A stretch of 64,000 nt of DNA. Source: Streptomyces sp. NBC_01689 (lineage in GTDB: Bacteria; Actinomycetota; Actinomycetes; Streptomycetales; Streptomycetaceae). The stretch's first letter is position 1. Each line of letters opens with the position of its first letter. Positions 50,269-57,775 of this stretch are shown piece by piece. Under the pieces are notes generated by a model. That model had not been told where the DNA came from and did no database searches. It saw only the letters and a program-made list of their open reading frames with translations. Both the position numbers and the translations under genes were made by a program. Where the stretch lies: assembly GCF_036250675.1 (NCBI RefSeq), contig NZ_CP109592.1:5332001-5396000 (forward strand). The letters run 5' to 3'.

Positions 50269-51219
50269 GTGGACGAGGGACAGAGCACCGAAGGGGGCGG
50301 CAAGGAGTTCTGGCGTGTCCTGGAGGAGTTGCGCGCCCGCCTGGCCAACGGCGCCTACCCGCTGGGCAGCTCACTGCCGGCCCAGCGAACCCTCGCCGAC
50401 GAGCTGGGAGTCTCGCGGGACACTGTCCAACGAGCTCTGAGGGCGCTGGCGGGCGAGGGCTGGATCGAGTCCCGGCAGGGCAGCGGGTCACGCGTGGTCA
50501 AGAGCCCCACACAACTCGGCACCCAGCAGCAGGAGGTGCCCCGGGTGCGCGCGACCCTGGGTACGTTCGTCGCCCGCGCCTTCGCACAACCGGTCGTCCA
50601 ATTGGACGTGTTCACCCTCACCTCCGAATCCCTGGACGCCCACATCCGGCTGCAGGCCGAGCGCGTCCGTCTGGGGGAGGTCCGCCCCGAGCGCATCGAG
50701 TTGCGCATGCTGTTGCCCGACACGTCACTGACGCTCCCCTACCCCCGCGCGAAGCAACTCGTGAGTGAGGGGGAGGCGCGGCCGGACGACGGGGCCGGGT
50801 CCGAGCCCGGGCACGGGCACGGGCAAGTCGCCCAGTTGAACGGCACACTGCATGATCGCCTGAACGACATCACCCGGCGGCACTCGATCTCGCTGCGTTC
50901 GGCGCTGCGGGACCTGAAGACGGAGAAACTGGTGCCCTCCGTGCAGGTGGAGGTCCGGTACGTGCCGCTCACGCCCGCGTTCAAGCTGTACCTGCGCCCA
51001 GGCGTGGAGGCCTTGTTCGGACCGTACGAGGTGGTGGAACGCTCGATCCTGATGGACGACGAGACCGAGGTCGACGCCATCGACGTGCTGGGCCTCGGAT
51101 CGACGCTCACCCGTCACGTCAACGACGAGGGAGATCCGGACTCCTCCGGCTCGGTGTTCGTGGAGAGCATGCGCGCCTGGTTCGACTCCTGCTGGAATCT
51201 CCTCGCGCGGCCGTCCTGA
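50269..51219 (+). CDS. GntR-type regulator C with PLD-like C-terminal domain
   Basis: A 316-residue, more distant member of the trio. Winged helix (EELRARLANGAYPLGSSLPA, QRTLADELGVSRDTVQRALR) and the C-terminal domain with FAQPVVQLDVFTLTS, LRMLLPDTSLTLPYP, RYVPLTPAFKLYLRPGVEA and WFDSCWNLL. An insertion of His/Gly-rich sequence (EPGHGHGHG) is present. Leaderless GTG at 50269. The palindrome GTCCAATTGGAC from its promoter recurs inside the coding sequence at 50596-50607. Confidence 0.82.
   Translation: MDEGQSTEGGGKEFWRVLEELRARLANGAYPLGSSLPAQRTLADELGVSRDTVQRALRALAGEGWIESRQGSGSRVVKSPTQLGTQQQEVPRVRATLGTFVARAFAQPVVQLDVFTLTSESLDAHIRLQAERVRLGEVRPERIELRMLLPDTSLTLPYPRAKQLVSEGEARPDDGAGSEPGHGHGQVAQLNGTLHDRLNDITRRHSISLRSALRDLKTEKLVPSVQVEVRYVPLTPAFKLYLRPGVEALFGPYEVVERSILMDDETEVDAIDVLGLGSTLTRHVNDEGDPDSSGSVFVESMRAWFDSCWNLLARPS
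50596..50607. promoter_or_regulatory. Second copy of GTCCAATTGGAC inside the regulator C gene
   Basis: An exact copy of the 12-bp palindrome at 50141-50152, 455 bp downstream and within codons for VVQLDVF. A pair of sites at this spacing would allow a looped repressor complex. It may also be a coincidence of codon use. Confidence 0.45.
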
Positions 51220-51408
51220 GACAAGACCGGGTCCACCGGTTCTCCGGCGGCTTCTCCACCGGCGTGGTGTCCACTGGAAGCTTAGAACTCTTCCTCGAGT
51301 CGGGGGCGAATCCGCCTCAGCACCCTCGGCCGGGCACTACTGTGTGTCCTCATCCTCGTCGCGGCGCATGAACATCGGCGACAACGCACAGCCATTCAGG
51401 AGTGACCC

Positions 51409-53649
51409 GTGGGCGTTCCGCTGATGTCCGGGCCGCCCGGTCCCCTGGCCCTGGAAGAGGCGTCGGACACGGCGTTCCGCGACTTCGTCCGCTACGCCAA
51501 GGCGTTCGGATCGTTCGGCCGGGGACACCACAACCTGAACTACATGGTGCGGCCGCTCACGGAGCGTGACTCCCGGCTGGTGGCGTGTGACGACGGCGCG
51601 CCGGTGACGGTGCGGGAACGTATCCCCTCCGCCCTACCCGTGGTCATCAGGACCTGGCAGGACGAGGCGGAGATCCTCAACACGATCTGGGACGTCCTGC
51701 CTCACGTTCCACGCTGCCTGGTCAAGCACCGCGATCTGACGATCCTCAGTTACGTGGAGGGCATGCCGCTGTCGCGCATCTGCCCGAACGGCAATCCCCT
51801 GGACTCCGGCCTGATCGTCGCCCTCGCGGATCTCCTTGCGGACCTGACACGGGTGCGCAGACAGCACCTCCCTCCGCTGCCGCCGTCCTGGCCCCACTCC
51901 AACCGTGACAGCAGTGCCTTCCTGCGGGTGCTGGCGTTCGCGGCGGAGGAGCAGATCAGGCAGCGCAACTGGGCCGAATTCGGCGGACTCTTCGCGATGC
52001 TCGGGATCCCCGAGGACGCGCTGGTGCGCTTCGCCGACCGGGTTCCCGCGCTCATCAGCCGCCCCTTCAGCCTCCTCCACACCGACCTGCACCGGGACAA
52101 CGTCATCGTCTCGTACGACGGTGATCCGCCCCTGATCTGCGTCGACTGGGAGCTTGCGACCTACGGCGACCCCTTGCACGACCTCGCCACGCATCTGGTG
52201 CGGATGCGGTACCCCGAGTACCAGTGGCCCGAGGTGATCGAGGCGTGGCGTGAGGCGATGGGCCGTCGGCGTCCCGCGGCCGCGCACGGACTCGACCGCG
52301 ATCTCCGGCACTACGTCGCCTTCGAACGTGCCCAGTCCGTCTACCCGGACGTGATCCGGGCCGCCATGTCGCTGGGAGTCTCCGTCAGTCAGCAGGAACT
52401 GGACGCCGCGACCGCCGCGGTGCACCGGGCCCTGCTGGCGGCCGAGGGACCGCTGCGGCTCGCGAGTGTGCCGGACGAGTCCGCGATCGAGCGCATTCTC
52501 TTCCGGTGGAACGAGTCGCGAGGAGGCCGGCACAAGAATCACCGGCCGCGTTCACGGATCGCCTGGACACCCGATCCCCGACTCACCTCGCCGACCCGGA
52601 CGCTCACTGCGGCGGAAGTGAGCGAGGCGTTGTTCGAGGAGGGCGCGGCCTCGGCGGACCGGGTGTTCAAAGGGACGGCCCATCTCAACACGGCGGTACG
52701 GGTGTCGGGCGTGGACTTTCCCGTGATGGTCCGCCGGAAGATCGGCACGTCCGACGCCCGGGAGCGCAGATTTCTCAATGAGCACGCCGTCCTGGGCGCC
52801 ATTGACCGGTCACACGTTCCCGTGCGCGCTCCGCGGGTGCTCGCCCTGGGCATGAGCGGCCTCAGCGAACAGTTCACCGTCCACTCGTACGAAGGGCCGG
52901 TGGACCCGTTCCGGCCACCGGACCACCCTACCGACGGGCTGCGCCCGTTCGAGGCGGACGACCTTGTGGACCAGCTCCACGCCCTGACCTTCGTCGACTG
53001 CGATGAACTGGACGCGGGCGCACAGGGGTTGGATTTCTATCGCGGCCTCCGCGACGAACTCGTCCGCATGGTGAACCAGCTCCCCAAGCCGACCCGGGAC
53101 CTGACGCGGGAACTCGGGCTTCCCGACGGGTACCGGCTGGGCGAGATCTTCGATCGGCACAAGCTGGAGAAGCGTCGGCCCGTGCTGCTCCACGGCGATC
53201 TCAATCCGTGGAACCTGGTACGCGGTGAACGGGGCGGCCTGGTGCTCATCGACTGGGAGATGGCCGTCGTCGGCGACCCGCTGTACGACCTGGTCCGTCA
53301 CATGCATCTGACGCCCACCCGGCCCGAGATCCGCGAGCGGCTGTTCGCCCGCTGGGCCCGTCTACTGCCGGAGAAATGCACCACGGGCTGGCAGGAGGAC
53401 TGGCGTGTCTACCGGTGGATGGAGGTGGTCCGCTCGGCGTACGTGGATCTGGACCGCCTGGTGACGGGCGACAGCCTGGACGCCCCGAACGTCCGCCGGG
53501 CGGTCGACTCCTACGCGATGACCCTGGCCGAGGCCACCGCGGTGCTGGGACTGCCGGGCAAATTGACGGCGAACCCCTACCTTGCCCGTGCGCTGCCGCA
53601 CCGACACCATGGAGTCCGACGGACAGCCGGGGTATCCGCGGATTTCTGA
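51409..53649 (+). CDS. Protein with two aminoglycoside-phosphotransferase-like kinase domains
   Basis: A 746-residue protein with two complete APH-type domains in tandem. Domain 1 (about 30-340) has LLHTDLHRDNVIVS (catalytic Asp, residue about 227) and ICVDWELATYGDPLHDLATH. Domain 2 (about 400-720) has LLHGDLNPWNLV (about 595) and LIDWEMAVVGDPLYDLVRHM. Both keep the Asp and Asn for magnesium and phosphotransfer. The substrate is unknown; families with this fold phosphorylate choline, homoserine, sugars or antibiotics. GTG 51409 follows CAGGAG. Upstream, TACTGT at 51338-51343 may be a -10 box. Confidence 0.86.
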   Translation: MGVPLMSGPPGPLALEEASDTAFRDFVRYAKAFGSFGRGHHNLNYMVRPLTERDSRLVACDDGAPVTVRERIPSALPVVIRTWQDEAEILNTIWDVLPHVPRCLVKHRDLTILSYVEGMPLSRICPNGNPLDSGLIVALADLLADLTRVRRQHLPPLPPSWPHSNRDSSAFLRVLAFAAEEQIRQRNWAEFGGLFAMLGIPEDALVRFADRVPALISRPFSLLHTDLHRDNVIVSYDGDPPLICVDWELATYGDPLHDLATHLVRMRYPEYQWPEVIEAWREAMGRRRPAAAHGLDRDLRHYVAFERAQSVYPDVIRAAMSLGVSVSQQELDAATAAVHRALLAAEGPLRLASVPDESAIERILFRWNESRGGRHKNHRPRSRIAWTPDPRLTSPTRTLTAAEVSEALFEEGAASADRVFKGTAHLNTAVRVSGVDFPVMVRRKIGTSDARERRFLNEHAVLGAIDRSHVPVRAPRVLALGMSGLSEQFTVHSYEGPVDPFRPPDHPTDGLRPFEADDLVDQLHALTFVDCDELDAGAQGLDFYRGLRDELVRMVNQLPKPTRDLTRELGLPDGYRLGEIFDRHKLEKRRPVLLHGDLNPWNLVRGERGGLVLIDWEMAVVGDPLYDLVRHMHLTPTRPEIRERLFARWARLLPEKCTTGWQEDWRVYRWMEVVRSAYVDLDRLVTGDSLDAPNVRRAVDSYAMTLAEATAVLGLPGKLTANPYLARALPHRHHGVRRTAGVSADF

Positions 53650-53686
53650 CCGCCGCCGAGCTTCGGCATGGGGGAGGGGACTGCGG

Positions 53687-54577
53687 ATGTCCGATGGGCC
53701 GGGGGGAACGGCCGACAGCGGCATGGGTGAACGCCTGAAGCGTTTCCAGGCCCGGTACGAGCCGATGTTCACACGCGTGTTGCTCCTGGCGATCTTCGTC
53801 ACCGGGGTGACGGCCCAGTTCGTGAAGCCCGTCGGAGACGCTCTGCAGGACAAGACGTTCCTCGGCGGTGCGTTGCTCAGCCTGGTCGGCTACGTGCTCT
53901 ACGACACGGTGAAGGACCTGGCCGCGTCGCTCCGCCTGCCGGTGCGGGCCCAGGTCGGCTCACCGGAGCTGGGCAGCTTCGTGAGCGAGGCCTTTCGCGC
54001 GCGCGATGTGGAGATCCGTTTCCTCGGCTACACGGGGGAGACGCTCTACAACGAGCTCTATCACCGGCTGGAAGGGCTGCTGGAGGACCCCGGACCGACC
54101 AGAAACGTCTCTGTGAGAGTACTGATCCCGGACTTCGGACAGCCGATGATCGTCCCGTCCAGGGTCGGCGAGGACGGCGTGACACCGGTGGACGACCCGG
54201 ACTACCGGAAGCGTCTCGAATTGAAATGCCGGGAGTACGACCAGATGCTGTCGGGGATCGCGGAGCGCCTCACCACCGGGGGGCGGGTGATCGCGGAGTG
54301 CGAGTACCGGCTCTACCCGGGCATACCGAGGGACAAGATCTGCATCTTCAACCGGGAACAGGTGTTGCACGGCCTCTACGACGTGGCCTCCCGTACCGTG
54401 CAGCGCCGTTCGGATCCGGAATACTACGACCCCAAGGGTTACCGGACCGACCTCAACGTCTGGTCCAGGCAGGGAGGTGAGGACTCCAAGGCCGTCGTCT
54501 CCAGATGGAACAAGCATCTCGACGATCTGTGGAGGCTGGCGGCGAGGCCGTACTGGCGGCAACGGACCGCGGCCTGA
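53687..54577 (+). CDS. Two-helix membrane protein with the same PLD-like domain as the GntR regulators
   Basis: A 296-residue protein: short cytoplasmic start, two helices (MFTRVLLLAIFVTGVTAQFV and TFLGGALLSLVGYVLYDTVK) and then a soluble domain of about 200 residues: FRARDVEIRFLGYTGETLYN, VRVLIPDFGQPMIVP, YRLYPGIPRDKICIFNREQV, and a C-terminal WNKHLDDLWRL. Order and spacing of these blocks match the effector domains of regulators A, B and C. ATG follows GGAGGGG. It may be the membrane receptor or source of the ligand signal. Confidence 0.8.
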   Translation: MSDGPGGTADSGMGERLKRFQARYEPMFTRVLLLAIFVTGVTAQFVKPVGDALQDKTFLGGALLSLVGYVLYDTVKDLAASLRLPVRAQVGSPELGSFVSEAFRARDVEIRFLGYTGETLYNELYHRLEGLLEDPGPTRNVSVRVLIPDFGQPMIVPSRVGEDGVTPVDDPDYRKRLELKCREYDQMLSGIAERLTTGGRVIAECEYRLYPGIPRDKICIFNREQVLHGLYDVASRTVQRRSDPEYYDPKGYRTDLNVWSRQGGEDSKAVVSRWNKHLDDLWRLAARPYWRQRTAA

Positions 54578-54652
54578 AGGCCACGGAGCCGTCACCCGGG
54601 ACCGACGGCACCGGATGACGACTCGTCGACGACATCCCGAGTCCTCGTTCCC

Positions 54653-55624
54653 TCACACCCTCAACATCACCTTCCCCACCAACCCCCGCCCCTCGATCGC
54701 CGCATGTGCCTCCGCGGCCCGTGCCAGGGGGAACACCCCGCCGATCACCGGTCGCAGTCTCCCCGTCGCGGCCGTCGTGTGGGCCTCGGACGTGAGGCGG
54801 TTGAGGTCCGCCGGATCGAACTGGACGTCCGCGATGCCGAAGAGTCCGATCGCGCGGCGGGCGGCGTCCTCCGTGTCGAGCGGGTGCGAAACCTCCCGAC
54901 GCCGCTCCGTGCGCGGAGAAGCGGCCACCGTCGGCCGTGAGGGAGAGGGCGGCGGCGCCCAGGGCACCGCCCACCCCGTCCAGCACGACGTCCGCCCCCT
55001 CGATCTCCCGCCGAGTGCGTGGCGGGCGGACGCCGCCCAGTCGTCCCGGGTGGCGTCGACCGCCGCGTCCGCCCCCAGCTCTCTCACCAGGGCGAGCTTC
55101 TCCTCGCCCCGGGCCACCGCGATCACCCGCGCGCCCCGGGCTTGCGTCGGCTGGACGAGCAGGGTGCCCATGCCGCCGGAGGCGCCCAGGGCGAGGACAC
55201 GGTCGGTCTCGCCGAGGGCCGTCAGCCCGAGCAGACCGAGTGCCGTGACACCGTCGTGGACCAGCGCCGCCGCGGGCAGGAGATCCAGCGGGTCGGGGAC
55301 CGCCGTCAGGGCCGACACCGGGGCCACGGCCCGTTCGGCGCAGCTGCCCGTCACGAAGGAGGAGACCCGCCGGCCCAGCCACTCCGCCGGGACGCCCGCG
55401 CCGACGACCCGCACGACACCGGACACCCCGCCGCCTGGGACGTAGGGAGGCGTGACCGGGAAGTGGTCGCGGCCCCGTCCCGCCCGTATCTGCGTCTCCA
55501 CGAAGATCGTGTCCACGTAGGCCACGTCGATCACCACCTCGCCCGGCCCGGGAACCGGATCGGGATGCTCTGCCGGGATCAGGACCTCGGGACCGCCGAA
55601 CTCCTTGAGCTGCACCGCACGCAT
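54653..55624 (-). CDS. Zinc-type alcohol dehydrogenase / quinone oxidoreductase, with compensating frameshifts
   Basis: A 323-codon open frame coding an MDR-family oxidoreductase: MRAVQLKEFGGPEVL, a GroES-like domain, and a Rossmann fold with LALGASGGMGTLLVQ. Between about 55009 and 54884 the frame yields non-family sequence (RGRTSCWTGWAVPW), while the neighbouring frame gives the expected EIEGADVVLDGVGGALGAAA. A missing base in a G run (CCC on the plus strand, 55007-55009) and an extra base in a C run (GGG, 54882-54884) explain it. No zinc ligands are seen, so the quinone oxidoreductase branch is likely. Confidence 0.82.
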   Translation of the reverse strand: MRAVQLKEFGGPEVLIPAEHPDPVPGPGEVVIDVAYVDTIFVETQIRAGRGRDHFPVTPPYVPGGGVSGVVRVVGAGVPAEWLGRRVSSFVTGSCAERAVAPVSALTAVPDPLDLLPAAALVHDGVTALGLLGLTALGETDRVLALGASGGMGTLLVQPTQARGARVIAVARGEEKLALVRELGADAAVDATRDDWAASARHALGGRSRGRTSCWTGWAVPWAPPPSPSRPTVAASPRTERRREVSHPLDTEDAARRAIGLFGIADVQFDPADLNRLTSEAHTTAATGRLRPVIGGVFPLARAAEAHAAIEGRGLVGKVMLRV

Positions 55625-55818
55625 CCGAACGCTCCTCGACAGCGGTAGGCGTAGGGGGATGTCGCCGACAGTCTTCGACCTGAAGTCCGGTCGAGATCAA
55701 GAGCGGCCCGGTGCGACGCGCCCGGGGCAGGGTACCCGCGAGGGAGGCCCGTCGGTGAGACCTCGCGCCGGGGCGCCCGCGTCCGACCGGGCGGATTTCG
55801 GCGTGGCGTAGCGCACTT

Positions 55819-55838
55819 TTGCAAGCGGGTGCTTGCAA
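55819..55838. promoter_or_regulatory. Palindromic operator of the XRE regulator
   Basis: TTGCAAGC-GGGT-GCTTGCAA, perfect 8-bp arms, 31 bases before the regulator start. Its position in the core promoter suggests autorepression. Confidence 0.75.
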
Positions 55839-55868
55839 TTGTTAGCGGAGGTGCGGCAAGGTGGAGCC

Positions 55869-56396
55869 ATGGCATCGCTCAACGTCGGCAATCTCGGTGA
55901 GTATCTGCGTGAACAGCGGCGCACCGCGCAGCTGTCACTGCGGCAGCTCGCCGACGCCGCCGGGGTGTCCAATCCGTATCTGAGCCAGATCGAGCGCGGG
56001 CTGCGCAAGCCGAGCGCGGAGGTGCTGCAGCAGGTCGCCAAGGCGCTGCGGATCTCCGCCGAGACGCTGTACGTGCGGGCCGGCATCCTCGACGCCGAGC
56101 GGGACCGGGACGAGGTGGAGACACGTGCCGTCATCCTCGCCGATCCCACGCTGAACGAGCGGCAGAAGCAGGTACTGCTCCAGATCTACGAGTCCTTCCG
56201 CAAGGAGAACGGATTCGAGATCGCGCCGGACACGGTCCAGGGCACGGCCCAGGACCTGAGCCCGGGTGTGGTCCAGGAGACGGTGCAGGACCCGGCGCAG
56301 AACATATCGGACACCCGGCCATCGCCGGACACCGCTGTCCGCAGCCCCCGCACGGCCGACGGCAGCGATGCCGATCCGCAGCAGACCGCCGGTTGA
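55869..56396 (+). CDS. XRE-family regulator, Rv0474-like
   Basis: A 175-residue protein with an N-terminal helix-turn-helix (LGEYLREQRRTAQLSLRQLA, NPYLSQIERGLRKPSAEVL), a middle helix block with VILADPTLNERQKQVLLQIY, and an acidic disordered tail rich in Gln, Asp and Pro. ATG preceded by AAGGTGGAG. It is followed by an HbhA-like and a DUF2516 gene in the same order as Rv0474-Rv0475-Rv0476. A palindrome in its promoter is the presumed target. Confidence 0.9.
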   Translation: MASLNVGNLGEYLREQRRTAQLSLRQLADAAGVSNPYLSQIERGLRKPSAEVLQQVAKALRISAETLYVRAGILDAERDRDEVETRAVILADPTLNERQKQVLLQIYESFRKENGFEIAPDTVQGTAQDLSPGVVQETVQDPAQNISDTRPSPDTAVRSPRTADGSDADPQQTAG

Positions 56397-56502
56397 CCCC
56401 GTACCGGCGACGGCAGTGCCGCCGCCACCGGTACGGACCGGCGGCTCCGCGGCGGAGCACCCAAAACCCTCAGCTGAAAGCGACTCCGGGAGGATCACCG
56501 CC

Positions 56503-57099
56503 ATGGCCATCACCGACGACATCCGCAAGGCCGCCACGGACCCGACCCCGCTGTACTTCCTGGCCGGCACCGCCGACCTGGCCGTCCAGCAGGCCAAGAA
56601 GGTCCCCGGCCTCGTGGAGCAGATCCGCACCGAGGCACCGGCGCGCATCGAGACCGTGAAGAACATGGACGCGAACACCGTCCAGGAGAAGGCCGCCTCC
56701 CGCGCCAAGGAGGCGCAGGAGACCATCCAGACCCGGGTCACGGACTTCATCAGCGGCCTCGACACCGACCTCAAGAAGCTCGGTGAGTCCGCCCAGGACC
56801 TCGCCCTGCGCGGTGTCGGCGTCGCCGCCGAGTACGCCGTGAAGGCCCGGGAGACGTACGAGAAGGTCGCCGAGCACGGCGAGCAGACCGTGCGGACCTG
56901 GCGCGGCGAGGCGGCCGACGGCATCGAGGAGCTGGCCGTCGCCGTCGAGCCGGACGCCCAGCCGCAGTCCGTCCCGGTCAAGGAGGAGCCGAAGCCGGCC
57001 GCCTCCGCGGCGCCCGCCTCGGCGAGGAAGACCCCGCCGGCGAAGAAGGCCCCGCTGCGCAAGCCCGCCGCCAAGAAGACGACCCCGCCCGCGAAGTGA
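56503..57099 (+). CDS. HbhA-like coiled-coil protein with Lys/Pro/Ala tail
   Basis: A 198-residue protein similar in design to mycobacterial heparin-binding hemagglutinin: N-terminal MAITDDIRKAATDPTPLYFL AGTADL, long helices with heptads (residues 30-125), then a tail from about 150 with repeated KKAP, KPAAKK and TPPAK. In mycobacteria the tail binds heparan sulfate; in a soil bacterium it may bind cell-wall polymers or membrane. GGGAGG precedes the ATG. The name of the family rests on composition and on gene order. Confidence 0.85.
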   Translation: MAITDDIRKAATDPTPLYFLAGTADLAVQQAKKVPGLVEQIRTEAPARIETVKNMDANTVQEKAASRAKEAQETIQTRVTDFISGLDTDLKKLGESAQDLALRGVGVAAEYAVKARETYEKVAEHGEQTVRTWRGEAADGIEELAVAVEPDAQPQSVPVKEEPKPAASAAPASARKTPPAKKAPLRKPAAKKTTPPAK

Positions 57100-57230
57100 A
57101 CGACCGCCGCGAGCCCGCCCGCGCACCGGGTGGGCGGACGGCGTGGTGAAGCGGGGGCGGGCCGGGCACTCTCAGAGTTCCCGGCCCGTTCTCCGGGTAC
57201 GGTGACCGTAGAGATGATTCGACCCGGGCG

Positions 57231-57575
57231 GTGGGCATAGTGCTGTTGACGGCATTCGGCGGCTTCATGTCGCTGATCTTCCTGGCCATTCTGGTGCTCG
57301 CCGTGGTGGCACTGGGGATGGCCGCGATCGCCCGCGAGGACGCGTACCGCGCGGCGGACAAGCAGAGCAAGATGTTCTGGCTGATCATCCTGGGCGTCAC
57401 GGTGGCCGTGAACCTGCTGGTCCCGATGATCTTCCTGCAGATCGCCGGACTGGTCGCCACCATCGTCTTCTTCGTCGACGTGCGTCCCGCGCTCCGGCAG
57501 GTGTCCGGAGGCGGAGGCCGCCGCGGCGGAAGCAGCAGCGACGGCCCGTACGGCCCGTACAACGGCGGCCGCTGA
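57231..57575 (+). CDS. DUF2516 membrane protein
   Basis: A 114-residue membrane protein with two or three helices (FMSLIFLAILVLAVVALGMA, MFWLIILGVTVAVNLLVPMI, LVATIVFFVDV) and a Gly/Ser-rich tail ending GPYGPYNGGR. Equivalent to Rv0476 by position. GTG at 57231, GTG at 57240 or ATG at 57267 are possible starts; none has a strong ribosome site. Confidence 0.8.
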   Translation: MGIVLLTAFGGFMSLIFLAILVLAVVALGMAAIAREDAYRAADKQSKMFWLIILGVTVAVNLLVPMIFLQIAGLVATIVFFVDVRPALRQVSGGGGRRGGSSSDGPYGPYNGGR

Positions 57576-57775
57576 CCGCCTCCGCACGGGACACCACCTC
57601 GCACGACCCGACCACGGTCCCTCGGACGGCGCACGGCGCCCCGGGGGATCTGTGTCTGTGCCGTACGGACGGATGTTCTCTCCGTCCGGGCGGAATCCTC
57701 GCCGTACCGGCGGACGGTTCGCAAAGACGTACGCCCGTGTCGAGAAGGCGTACGTCACCGGGGACACCCGCGGAG

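Noticed and set aside
51269..51278. GTCCACTGGA as another regulator C site before the double-kinase gene
   Set aside because: It keeps only part of GTCCAATTGGAC, with a changed centre, so it is too weak to claim.
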